Source: Candidatus Eiseniibacteriota bacterium (lineage in GTDB: Bacteria > Eisenbacteria > RBG-16-71-46). Taken from it: a DNA stretch of 64,000 bases. The translations under genes were made by a program, and so were the position numbers. Every line of letters begins with the position of its first letter. The first letter of the stretch is position 1. Positions 18,441 to 26,937 of the stretch are shown in pieces. Location: the NCBI GenBank assembly GCA_016710095.1, contig JADJLL010000002.1:156763-220762 (forward strand). Reading direction: 5' to 3'. A model generated the notes under the pieces. It worked only from the letters and a program-made list of their open reading frames with translations. It searched no databases and was not told the DNA's origin.

Positions 18441-19531
18441 TGCGCGTCGCGATGATCGGCCAGAAGGGCATTCCGGCCACGTACGGCGGCATCGAGCGCC
18501 ACGTGGACGAGATCGCGCGCCGCCTCGTGCCCATGGGCATCGACGTGGACGTGTTCTGCCGCCTGTACTACACGCCGGCGGGAGCGGAGTACCACGGCGT
18601 GAAGCTGCTGCGCCGCCCGAGCATCCACACGAAGCACCTCGACGCGATCACGCACACGACGTGGGCGACGATGGAGTCGATCTTCCGGCGCTACGACATC
18701 GTGCACTTCCACGCGCTCGGGCCCGCGATCTTCTCGGGCCTGCCGCGCCTGACGGGCGCCAAGACCGCGGTGACCGTGCACGGTCTCGACTGGCAGCGCG
18801 AGAAGTGGGGCAAGTTCGCGCGCTGGTTCCTGCGCCAGTGCGAAGGCCCGGCCGCGCACCTGCCCGACCGCACGATCGTGGTGAGCAAGACGCTGCGCCA
18901 GCATTTCCGCGAGGCGCACCACTGCGACGCCGCGTTCATCCCGAACGGGACGAACCTGCCCGTCGTGCGGCCGCCGAAGAAGATCACGCAGCTCGGGCTC
19001 ACGCCCGGCAAGTACGTGCTGTTCGTGGGACGGCTCGTGCCCGAGAAGGGCGTGCACTACCTGTGCGAGGCGTTCCAGCAGATCGACACCGACATGAAGC
19101 TCGCGCTGGTCGGCGGGCTGTCGTTCTCGCAGGGCTACGTGGACGTGCTCAAGAAGTACGAGAGCGACCGGATCCGCCTGCTCGACTACGTGTTCGGCGA
19201 GTCGCTCGACGAGCTCTGGAGCAACGCCTACTGCGTCGTGCAGCCGTCCACCATGGAAGGGCTGTCGATCGCGCTGCTCGAGGCGCTCTCGTACGGGCGC
19301 TGCGTGCTCATCTCGGACATCCCGGAGAACATGGAAGTCGCCGAGGAATGCGCGGTGAGCTTCCGCAGCAAGGACGTCGGCGACCTGAAGGAGAAGCTCG
19401 AGCACCTGATCCGCAACCCGGACGTGGTGCACAGCTTCGGCGACCGGGCGCGGCAGCACATCCTGCAGCACTACTCGTGGGACAAGGTGGCCGAGTCCAC
19501 CGCCGAGCTGTACCGCTCGATGCTGGCCTGA
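18440..19531 (+). CDS. GT4 glycosyltransferase (DUF1972/rhamnosyltransferase type)
   Basis: 363 residues. The N-terminus MRVAMIGQKGIPATYGGIER is the diagnostic start of the DUF1972-containing WcaA/RfaG-like group. VTVHGLDWQREKWGKFA, IPNGTNLP, FVGRLVPEKGVHYL and STMEGLSIALLEALSYG carry the GT4 donor-site motifs including both glutamates. It is the last of five overlapping transferase genes. A 70-nt gap separates it from manC. The relatives with known function include rhamnosyl- and mannosyltransferases, so the donor stays open. Confidence 0.88.
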   Translation: MRVAMIGQKGIPATYGGIERHVDEIARRLVPMGIDVDVFCRLYYTPAGAEYHGVKLLRRPSIHTKHLDAITHTTWATMESIFRRYDIVHFHALGPAIFSGLPRLTGAKTAVTVHGLDWQREKWGKFARWFLRQCEGPAAHLPDRTIVVSKTLRQHFREAHHCDAAFIPNGTNLPVVRPPKKITQLGLTPGKYVLFVGRLVPEKGVHYLCEAFQQIDTDMKLALVGGLSFSQGYVDVLKKYESDRIRLLDYVFGESLDELWSNAYCVVQPSTMEGLSIALLEALSYGRCVLISDIPENMEVAEECAVSFRSKDVGDLKEKLEHLIRNPDVVHSFGDRARQHILQHYSWDKVAESTAELYRSMLA

Positions 19532-19601
19532 GGCGCGCGGGCTCGGGGACCCGGGGGGGGCGTTGTCGCTCCCCGTGCCCTGTGCTAAACCTGCCGCCCA
19601 C

Positions 19602-20660
19602 ATGGCACTTCCGACGACACGACCCGGCGCCCTGATCCTCGCGGGTGGCCGCGGCGAACGCTTCTGGCCGTGGAGCACGGCGGCCCGTCCCAAGCAGTTG
19701 CTGCCGCTCGCACGCGGAGGGCGGACGCTGCTCGCCGCCACGTTCGAGCGCGCCTGCCGCATCGTCGAGCCCTCGCGCGTCGTGGTCATGACCGCGGAAT
19801 CCCTCGTCGACGCCTGCCGGGCCGAGTGCCCCGGAGCCGTCGTCGTGGGCGAGCCCGTCATGCGGAACACCGCGCCCGCGATCGCGGCCGCCGCGGCGTT
19901 CTTCGGCCCCGGCGATCCGTTCGCGGTGCTGCCGTCCGATCACGCGATCGACGACGAGGACGCGTTCGAGGCGGACTTCCGCCGCGCGATGGAACTCGCC
20001 GCGCGCGACGCCGTGCTCGTGACGTTCGGCATCAAGCCGACGGCGCCCGAGACCAACTTCGGCTACGTGAAGCGCGGGGCGAAGCTCGCCGACCGCCTGC
20101 ATCGCGTGGCGCAGTTCACCGAGAAGCCCGACCGTGACCGCGCGACCGCGTGGGTGGCGAGCGGTGAGTACGCGTGGAACAGCGGCATGTTCGTCTGGAC
20201 GCGCCGCACGTTCATGGCCGCGCTCGAAGCCGGCCGGCCCGCGATCGCGGCACCGCTCGCCGGACTGTCGTTCGCGCCGGGGCAGGAGCGCGAGTTCGAG
20301 CAGGCGCTGCGCGACATCTTCCCCTCGCTCGAGTCGATCTCCGTGGACTACGCCGTGCTCGAGGGCTCGCCGAACACCGTCGTGATCGAAGCGGGCTTCG
20401 ACTGGGACGACCTCGGCTCGTGGAGCGCCTGGGCGCGCCGCGAGAAGCGCGACGAGCGCGGCAACGTCGTCTTCGGCGACGCGGTGCCCGTCGAATGCGA
20501 CAATTGCATCGTGGTGGGCGACGGCGTGACCGCCGCGCCGCTGCGGCTCAAGGACATGATCGTCGTCGCGACGAAGAACGGCGTGCTCGCCTGCCATCTC
20601 GACGACAGCGAGCACGTGCGCAAGGTCTCCGAAGCCGTCCGCGCGCGGGTGAAGGCGTGA
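19602..20660 (+). CDS. manC: Mannose-1-phosphate guanylyltransferase
   Basis: 352 residues, the single-domain GMP form without the isomerase half of bifunctional AlgA/ManC. LILAGGRGERFWPWSTAARPKQ is the pyrophosphorylase signature. VLPSDHAIDD, VTFGIKPTAPETNFGYV, FTEKPD and WNSGMFVW are all family-specific. It makes GDP-mannose from GTP and mannose-1-phosphate, the substrate of the AlgD enzyme upstream. The ATG at 19602 begins directly with the conserved domain. It is translationally coupled to the lipoprotein gene (GTGA overlap). Phosphomannose isomerase is not in the window. Confidence 0.92.
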   Translation: MALPTTRPGALILAGGRGERFWPWSTAARPKQLLPLARGGRTLLAATFERACRIVEPSRVVVMTAESLVDACRAECPGAVVVGEPVMRNTAPAIAAAAAFFGPGDPFAVLPSDHAIDDEDAFEADFRRAMELAARDAVLVTFGIKPTAPETNFGYVKRGAKLADRLHRVAQFTEKPDRDRATAWVASGEYAWNSGMFVWTRRTFMAALEAGRPAIAAPLAGLSFAPGQEREFEQALRDIFPSLESISVDYAVLEGSPNTVVIEAGFDWDDLGSWSAWARREKRDERGNVVFGDAVPVECDNCIVVGDGVTAAPLRLKDMIVVATKNGVLACHLDDSEHVRKVSEAVRARVKA

Positions 20661-21466
20661 GGGCCACGACGCGCGTCGCGCGCTTCCTGCTGCCCGCCGG
20701 CCTGCTCGCGCTGCTCGTCTCGTGCGCGCCCGCGCCACAGGGCCCGGCCTCGCTGCCCGCTCCGCCGGCCGCGACGCCCCCGGCCACCACGCCCGCCGTG
20801 CCCGCGACGCCGAAGCCGGTCGTCGCGTCGCCCGCCGCGCCCGACACCGTGCCGTCGCCCGCGGCGCTCGCGGTGCTCGCCTCGATTCCCGAGCCGCTCG
20901 GTGACACGCCGCGCGGCAAGAAGGGCAAGGACGCTCCGGGCACGCCGCCTCCGGCTCCGAAGCCCGTCTCGATTCCCGCGCCCGCCGAGATGGCCGACTC
21001 GCTGCAGTCGGGCGAAGTCTCGGCTCCGTCGGACGCGCCCGCGAAGCCCGTCGCCGCGACGAACACTCCCGACACGGCGAGCATTCCGGTGCCCGCGCCC
21101 ACGCGCGCGCTGGGGCAGGACGCGCCCGCGCTCCCGCCCACGCCGGCTGCTCCCGCTCCGCCGGCCGCCGAGCCGCCCGCGACTCCCGCGCAGCCCGCCG
21201 CCGAACCCATCGAGAGCGCGGCCGCGGCCGACACGTGCTGGCGCGTGCAAGTCGGCGCGCCCTCGGTGCGCGCGAAGGCCGCTCGCCTGCGCGCCGCCGC
21301 CGAATCGCAGCTGCTCATGCGCATGGTCGTCGAACACGAACGCGGGCTCTGGAAGGTGCGCACGCAGGACTGCGTGAACCGCACCACCGCCGAGAGCCTC
21401 AAGGCGCGCGCGCTCGCGTCCGGATTCCAGGGCGTGTTCCTCGTGCGGTACATCAAGCGCCCATGA
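20657..21466 (+). CDS. SPOR-domain lipoprotein
   Basis: 269 residues. The N-terminal signal ends in LLVSCAPA, a lipobox with the lipidated Cys near residue 24. A long Pro/Ala-rich linker of about 165 residues follows. The last 75 residues look like a SPOR domain, CWRVQVGAPSVRAKAARLRA to FQGVFLVRYIKRP, with two Cys that could pair. SPOR domains bind denuded peptidoglycan or act in envelope complexes. Its place between manC and the GlmU-like gene suggests a role in envelope assembly or export of the glycan, but that is inferred only from position. Confidence 0.7.
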   Translation: MRATTRVARFLLPAGLLALLVSCAPAPQGPASLPAPPAATPPATTPAVPATPKPVVASPAAPDTVPSPAALAVLASIPEPLGDTPRGKKGKDAPGTPPPAPKPVSIPAPAEMADSLQSGEVSAPSDAPAKPVAATNTPDTASIPVPAPTRALGQDAPALPPTPAAPAPPAAEPPATPAQPAAEPIESAAAADTCWRVQVGAPSVRAKAARLRAAAESQLLMRMVVEHERGLWKVRTQDCVNRTTAESLKARALASGFQGVFLVRYIKRP

Positions 21467-22720
21467 GCGCGATCGCTCCCCGCCGGCTCGTCCTCTACGA
21501 GGATCGCCACTGGCGCACGCTGCGTCCGATGACGGACCTGCTGCCCGTGCCCGCGCTCACGTTCGGCGCGTCCGATCTCGCGCGCCGCTGGATGCGCGCC
21601 GCGGGCGTGCCGCTGTTCGCGATCGAAGCGCGCGCGTACGCGCTCGCCTGCTGGCATCACGCGCCCGTGCCCGACACGTCCGCCGTCGATCCCTCCACCG
21701 AAGCGCTCGTCGTGAACGCGGCCGCGATGCCCGGTCCGTGGTTCGCCGCCGCGCTCGAAGGACGCTCGCCCGCGCTGTGGATGGGCGAGGGCCGGATCGC
21801 CGGCGCGCTCGTGCCGCTCGCACTGCTCCGCAACGCCATCGGCAAGGGCGAGGCGTTCGAGCAGATGCTGCTCGGCATGGGGCTGCCCACGATGGCCGTG
21901 GACGCACCGTTCCTGAACTATCCGTGGCAGATGCTCGAGTGGAACGCCGACGCGATTCATTCCGATCTCGCGGATGCGAAGCCGGGCAACCACGGCGACG
22001 TGCACGCGCTCGCGTGCCTGATCGCGCCCGAGCGCATCACGATCGCGCGCGGCGCGAAGGTCGGTCCCTACGCCGTGCTCGACGCGAGCGCGGGTCCGAT
22101 CTACGTGGCGCACGGCGCGTCGATCGCGCCGCACACCGCGGTGACCGGCCCGTGCGTGATCGGCGGCGGCACGCAGCTGCTCGGCGGCTTCGTCTCGGGC
22201 ACGACGTTCGGTCCCGGAGTGCCGCGTCGCGGGCGAGGTCGAGGCGAGCGTCTGGCAGGGTTACGGCAACAAGCGCCACCACGGCTTCCTCGGGCACTCG
22301 CTCGTCGGGGAGTGGGTGAACCTCGGCGCGCTCACGACCACCAGCGACCTCAAGAACAACTACGGCTCGGTCCGCGTGCGCGTGGACCGGACCGACATGG
22401 ACAGCGGCAGCAGCAAGGTCGGCTCGCTCATCGGATCGCACGTGAAGACCGGCATCGGCACGCTGCTCCCGACGGGGGCCAGCGTCGGCACCGGCGCCAA
22501 CCTGTTCGGGGGAGGACGCTTCGCTCCCAAGTTCACGCCGGCGTTCGCCTGGTGGGACGGGGAGCGTACGGTCGATCACGAGTTGCCGAAGTTCATGGGC
22601 ACGGCCCGCATCGCCATGTCCCGCCGCTCCCGGACCTTCGGCCCTGCCGAGGAGAGCGCGGTCACCGCACTTTTCGCCTCGACCGCGGACGAGCGCCGTC
22701 CGATGACAGAGGTGTCTTGA
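21463..22720 (+). CDS. GlmU-like sugar nucleotidyltransferase with left-handed helix (frameshifted)
   Basis: About 418 residues after repair. The N-terminus (VLYEDRHWRTLRPMTDLLPV) fits the NTP_transf_4 family of GlmU-related proteins found mostly in FCB bacteria. The C-terminal half has hexapeptide-type repeats (GPYAVLDASAGPIYVAHGASIAPH and later GTLLPTGASVGTGANLFGG). A G duplication at 22216-22217 shifts the frame. The shifted reading FGPECRVAGEVEAS, then WQGYGNKRHHGFLGHS, restores the family sequence. It could be an acetyl- or nucleotidyl-transfer enzyme for an amino sugar. The canonical GxGTRM loop is degenerate, so activity is uncertain. Confidence 0.7.
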
Positions 22721-22748
22721 AACCATCCCGGCCTCCCGTCCCACAGGC

Positions 22749-22778
22749 TTGACCCTGTTCGGGACGGCTTCCTAGACT
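22749..22778 (+). promoter_or_regulatory. Candidate sigma-70 promoter for galT
   Basis: TTGACC and TAGACT are separated by 18 nt, about 70 nt upstream of the galT start. The -10 box matches only four of six consensus bases, and spacing is one over optimum. Weak support. Confidence 0.3.
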
Positions 22779-22848
22779 TTCTCGGGCTCTTCCCCCGGTG
22801 CGTGCGCCACAAGGGCGGCACGCAGGACGCTCCTCGCAAGGACTGCAC

Positions 22849-23862
22849 ATGCCTGAACTCCGCAAAGATCCCGTGGTCGGCCGCTGGGTGATCATCTCCA
22901 CCGAACGCAGCCGCCGCCCCACGAACTTCATTCCCGAGTCGCTCGCCAAGATCCAGACGTTCTCGCCGTTCGCCGAGGGCCGCGAGGACATGACGCCGCC
23001 CGAGGTGTACGCGGTGCGTCCGACGGGCGGGAAGGCGAACACGCCGGGTTGGGACGTGCGCGTCGTGCCGAACAAGTTCCCCGCGCTGCAGGTCGAGGGT
23101 TCGCTCGACCGCCGCGGTGAGGGCCTGTACGACAAGATGACGGGCGTCGGAGCGCACGAGGTCGTGATCGAGACGACCGACCCCGCGCTGCAGCTGGCCG
23201 ACCTGCCCGTCGAGCAGATCCAGAAGGTGCTGATCGCGTACAAGGAGCGCATGCTCGACCTGAAGAAGGACAAGCGCCTGCGCTACGTGCTCGTGTTCAA
23301 GAACCACGGCGCCGGAGCCGGCGCGACGCTCGAGCACACGCACAGCCAGATCATCGCGACGCCGATCATCCCGCGCATGGTGCAGGACGAACTCGACGGC
23401 GCGCGCCGTTACTACGAGCTCAAGGAGCGCAGCGTCTTCACGGACATCCTCGACCAGGAGATGTCCGACGGGAACAACCGCCGCGTCATCTCGACGACGG
23501 ACCGGTTCGTCGCGCTCGCGCCGTTCGCGCCGCGCTTCCCGTTCGAGACGTGGATCCTGCCGCGCGCGCACCGTTCGAGCTATCACATGATCGACGACCC
23601 GGAAGAGTTCCTCGATCTCGCGCGCATCCTGAAGGACACGCTGCAGCGCCTGAACGTCGCGCTCGACCATCCGCCGTACAACTTCGTGCTGCACACCGCG
23701 CCGCTCGGCGACGACGACCTGCCGTACTACCACTGGCACCTCGAGATCATGCCCAAGCTCACGCGCGTGGCCGGTTTCGAGATCGGATCGGGTTTCTACA
23801 TCAATCCGACTCCGCCGGAGGACGCGGCGCAGTACCTCCGGGAGATCGTCGCGCTCGCGTGA
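22849..23862 (+). CDS. galT: Galactose-1-phosphate uridylyltransferase
   Basis: 337 residues. It swaps UMP between UDP-glucose and galactose-1-phosphate in the Leloir pathway. MPELRKDPVVGRWVIISTERSRR is the typical start. HTHSQIIATP and the active-site His-x-His in YYHWHLEIMPKLTR are present, as is VFKNHGAGAGATLEH. The ATG at 22849 was chosen because the domain begins there. An upstream in-frame start adds 17 non-conserved residues. GlgA follows after 19 nt. It may supply or recycle UDP-sugars for the polymer. Confidence 0.9.
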   Translation: MPELRKDPVVGRWVIISTERSRRPTNFIPESLAKIQTFSPFAEGREDMTPPEVYAVRPTGGKANTPGWDVRVVPNKFPALQVEGSLDRRGEGLYDKMTGVGAHEVVIETTDPALQLADLPVEQIQKVLIAYKERMLDLKKDKRLRYVLVFKNHGAGAGATLEHTHSQIIATPIIPRMVQDELDGARRYYELKERSVFTDILDQEMSDGNNRRVISTTDRFVALAPFAPRFPFETWILPRAHRSSYHMIDDPEEFLDLARILKDTLQRLNVALDHPPYNFVLHTAPLGDDDLPYYHWHLEIMPKLTRVAGFEIGSGFYINPTPPEDAAQYLREIVALA

Positions 23863-23881
23863 CGCGCGGGAGCTCCGGCAC

Positions 23882-25411
23882 ATGAAGCCTCTTTCCATCG
23901 CGCACGTCGCCAGCGAAATGGCGCCGCTCGCCAAGGTCGGCGGACTCGGCGACGTCGTTTCGGCGTTGGCGAGCGAGCAGGCGGCGCGCGGTCATCGCGT
24001 CCTCGTGGTCATGCCGCGCTATCGAGATCTCCAGATCCCCAAGGGCTGGAAGGTCCACGATTGGGGCGCGACGCGTGTGCCGTGGGGCATGGGCCTCGAG
24101 CCGGCGCGTTTCCACATCGCCGAGGAAGAGAACGGCCACCTGCGCGCGCTGCTCGTCGAGCATGCGGGCGAGCGCCGCTTCTTCGACCGGCCGGGCTTCT
24201 ACGACGACCCGAACACGGGGGAGGGCTGGCCGGACAACGCCGAGCGCTTCCTGTTCTTCGCGCGCGCGGCCGTCGAGGCGCTCAAGGGCTTCGGTGAGAC
24301 GTTCGACATCATCCACGCGCACGACCAGCAGGCGGCGTGGGTGCCGTGCTTCGTGCGCACGCACGAGGCCGACGAGCCCGCGTTCGCCGATCTCGCCACC
24401 ATCTACACGATCCACAATCTCGGCTACCAGGGCATCGTGGATCCGTGGGTGCTCGGCGTGGCCGGTTTCACGCGCGAGTTCTTCTTCCCGCAGAGCCCGT
24501 TCGAATACTGGGGCCGCGTGAACTTCATGAAGGTCGGCATCGTGTTCGCGGACCTCGTGAGCACGGTGAGCCCGACGTACGCGCGCGAGATCCAGTCGAG
24601 CGGCGAGTACGGCTGTGGGCTCGAGGGTGTGCTGCGGCGACGCACGGGCGACGTGCGCGGCATCCTGAACGGCATCGACGACCGCGTGTGGGATCCCGCG
24701 CGCGACACGCACCTCGACGCGCACTACGACCGCGAACATCTCGACGGCAAGCAGGCGAACCGCCGACGTCTCGCGATGGCGTGCGGGTTCCCGCTCGAGC
24801 CGGACTGGCCGATCGTGGGCATCGTCTCGCGCCTCGTGGAGCAGAAGGGCTTCGACCTCATCGAGCAGGCCGAACGCGAGCTGTGCGACCTGCACGCGCG
24901 CTTCGTCATGCTCGGCGTCGGTCAGCCGCGCTACCAGGAGCTCTTCCGCCGTCTCGCCTTCGAGCGCCCGTGGCAGTGGCACTTCGCCACCGCGCACGAC
25001 GAGGCGCTCGCGCACCGGATCGAGGCGGGTTCCGACCTGTTCCTCATGCCGTCGCGCTACGAGCCGTGCGGGCTCAACCAGCTCTATTCGCTGCGCTACG
25101 GCACCGTGCCGGTCGTGCGTTCGACGGGAGGCCTCGCGGACACCGTGCGCGAGTTCGATCCGATCACGCGCGAAGGGAACGGATTCGTGTTCGCGCCGTT
25201 CGAGTCCGAGGACATGGTGATGGCGCTGCGACGCGCGCTCGCCGTGCACGCCGAGCCGCATCTCTGGGAAGCGCTCCAGAAGAACGGCATGGGGCAGGAC
25301 TTCAGCTGGCGCGCGAGCACCGACGGCTACGACCGCCTCTACGAAGAGGCGCTCGAACGCATCGCGCACGGGCGCGTGCCCACGCTCGAAACCGTACGCG
25401 ACTCCTTCTGA
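23882..25411 (+). CDS. glgA: Glycogen synthase (ADP-glucose type)
   Basis: A 509-residue GT5 enzyme. HVASEMAPLAKVGGLGDVVSALA contains the KVGGL ADP-glucose binding motif near residue 17. The second domain has GIVSRLVEQKGFDLI, MPSRYEPCGLNQLYSLRYGTVPVVRSTGGL and a C-terminal DFSWRAS block. It elongates alpha-1,4-glucan. GlgC and a cytoplasmic GlgB are not in the window, although a secreted GH13 protein lies at 43503-46007. It sits between galT and a GT87-like gene, in what looks like one transcription unit. Confidence 0.93.
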   Translation: MKPLSIAHVASEMAPLAKVGGLGDVVSALASEQAARGHRVLVVMPRYRDLQIPKGWKVHDWGATRVPWGMGLEPARFHIAEEENGHLRALLVEHAGERRFFDRPGFYDDPNTGEGWPDNAERFLFFARAAVEALKGFGETFDIIHAHDQQAAWVPCFVRTHEADEPAFADLATIYTIHNLGYQGIVDPWVLGVAGFTREFFFPQSPFEYWGRVNFMKVGIVFADLVSTVSPTYAREIQSSGEYGCGLEGVLRRRTGDVRGILNGIDDRVWDPARDTHLDAHYDREHLDGKQANRRRLAMACGFPLEPDWPIVGIVSRLVEQKGFDLIEQAERELCDLHARFVMLGVGQPRYQELFRRLAFERPWQWHFATAHDEALAHRIEAGSDLFLMPSRYEPCGLNQLYSLRYGTVPVVRSTGGLADTVREFDPITREGNGFVFAPFESEDMVMALRRALAVHAEPHLWEALQKNGMGQDFSWRASTDGYDRLYEEALERIAHGRVPTLETVRDSF

Positions 25412-25418
25412 GCGCGGC

Positions 25419-26597
25419 GTGAACCCGGAGCTCTGGCACACCCGGCCCCTCCTGGCGCTGGCGAGCTTGGCTCCCGTTCCGCTCGGCGCCGCGTGGATGG
25501 CGATCGCGCCGCAGCTGCCGTTCCTGCGCGCGCACCGCGTGCCGCTCGCGTGGATCACGTGGCTGCTCACGCGGCTCGCGTTCGGCGCGCTCATCTGGGG
25601 CGCGATGGGACACTCGGGCGTCGACCAGCTCGCGTTCTTCCTGCCGCAGGCGAGGCACGCGCTCGCGGGCGGCGTGCCGTACCGCGATTTCGCGACCGCA
25701 TACGGCCCGCTGTTCGCGCCGCTGCTCGGGCTCGTGGTGAGCGTCGCGGGCGACGCCGGGCCGTTCGTGCTCTTCCTGCTCGCGGACTTCGTCGCGTGGC
25801 GCGCGCTCGCGTGGTCCGAGGGCGAGGGGAGCGAGGCGGCGTGGGCCTGGGCCGCGCTGCCGATGGTCTGGTACTTCACCGTGCGCTACGCGCAGGACGA
25901 GGCGCTCGGAGCGATGTTCGTCGCGATCGCGTGGGCGCTCGCGCGCCGCGATCGCGCCGCGCTCGCCGGGTTCGTGCTCGGGCTCGGGCTCGTCGTCACG
26001 AAGCCGCTGTTCGCGCTGCTCGCGCTGCCGTTCCTGCTCGGCTCGAAGAAGCGCGTCGCGCTGCTTGCGGGCGCCGCGATTCCGGTCGTGCTCGTCTACG
26101 GCGTGCTGCTCGCGTGGGGCGCGCCCGTGTGGCAGCCGCTCACGCTCGAGGGTGGCAACTTCGGCGTCGGCCCGACGCTGTGGCGCGTGCCCGTCGTGCT
26201 GTGGAACTTCGACCTCGGCCCCGCGGGCTGGGCGGTGTTTCTCGCCCTCGCCGCCTCCGGCGGCGTCCTTCTGTGCAAGCGGGAGGCGGGGGTGGCCGAC
26301 CACGCCGTGTGGCAGTACGGCGCGTTCGCCGCGTTCGCGCCCAAGTTCATGCCCATGTACGCCGTGCTCTGGGCGCCCATGCTCGCGCTGTGGGCGGCGG
26401 GCGACCCCGATCGCCGCGGCTGGCTGCTCGTCTACGGCGCCGCGCTTCCGCTCGCGTGGTACCTCGACTCGGGACCGCTGCAGGGCATGTTCGGCATCGG
26501 CTGGCAGGTGGTCGCGATCGCCGGGCTCCTGGGCGTCGGGCTGCTGGCGCTCTGGCCACTGCGTACCCTCGCGAGCGCCGTCCGCGCCACGCGCTGA
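25419..26597 (+). CDS. GT87-like polytopic mannosyltransferase
   Basis: A 392-residue membrane protein with about ten hydrophobic segments. VDQLAFFLPQARHALAGGVPYRDFATAYGPL has the acidic first loop and the PYRDF...YGPL pattern of GT87 (DUF2029) polyprenol-phosphate-mannose transferases. The GTG start lies 7 nt after the glgA stop. No soluble domain is present. The family assignment rests on these motifs and topology. The sugar and acceptor are unknown. Confidence 0.6.
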   Translation: MNPELWHTRPLLALASLAPVPLGAAWMAIAPQLPFLRAHRVPLAWITWLLTRLAFGALIWGAMGHSGVDQLAFFLPQARHALAGGVPYRDFATAYGPLFAPLLGLVVSVAGDAGPFVLFLLADFVAWRALAWSEGEGSEAAWAWAALPMVWYFTVRYAQDEALGAMFVAIAWALARRDRAALAGFVLGLGLVVTKPLFALLALPFLLGSKKRVALLAGAAIPVVLVYGVLLAWGAPVWQPLTLEGGNFGVGPTLWRVPVVLWNFDLGPAGWAVFLALAASGGVLLCKREAGVADHAVWQYGAFAAFAPKFMPMYAVLWAPMLALWAAGDPDRRGWLLVYGAALPLAWYLDSGPLQGMFGIGWQVVAIAGLLGVGLLALWPLRTLASAVRATR

Positions 26598-26937
26598 CGG
26601 GGCGCCGGGCCGGCCGCGCCTTCCGCGCGCCCGCTGCGGCTCCGACCTTTCCGGTCCGTGCGGAACTTCCTGCCGCGATCGGGCCGCTCTCCCGCGGGCG
26701 TCGAACATGGGGCATTCGCGCAATACCCGGCCACCGGAGCAGTTGAGCCGAAGGCCCGGCCGCGCCCCTCGCATGGCACCGGGATTGCAAATGCACGTCG
26801 GTCCGGGGTGACCGCACTGGCGCTCCGGCAGAAGCATGCCGCGCGGCGACACCGGGGAGTCCCGGCATCGCCGTGACGCCGGGAGGGCGGCCGCTCGCGC
26901 GGCGGTCGTCGGGCGGGAACCCAACCGAGGGCGAGAC
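26598..26937 (+). other. Intergenic region holding a sigma-54-type promoter
   Basis: 340 nt with no supportable gene. It is richer in short inverted repeats than the surrounding DNA. The only clear element is the -24/-12 promoter at 26774-26789. This gap divides the long plus-strand polysaccharide run from the 26938-30318 sub-cluster. Confidence 0.5.
26774..26789 (+). promoter_or_regulatory. Sigma-54 (RpoN) promoter, -24/-12
   Basis: TGGCAC, 5 nt, TTGCA. This matches the RpoN consensus at every conserved position, with exactly 10 nt between the GG and the GC. It lies 148 nt upstream of the GT4 gene at 26938. The window also encodes a sigma-54 activator at 59696-61110, so RpoN-dependent control is plausible here. 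Confidence 0.7.

Noticed and set aside
22741..22770. GTCCC/GGGAC inverted repeat as a terminator of the GlmU-like gene
   Set aside because: A 5-bp stem with a long loop and no T-run is too weak.
23801..25879. Long minus-strand open frame over glgA
   Set aside because: Antisense shadow of glgA. The plus frame has full glycogen synthase motifs.
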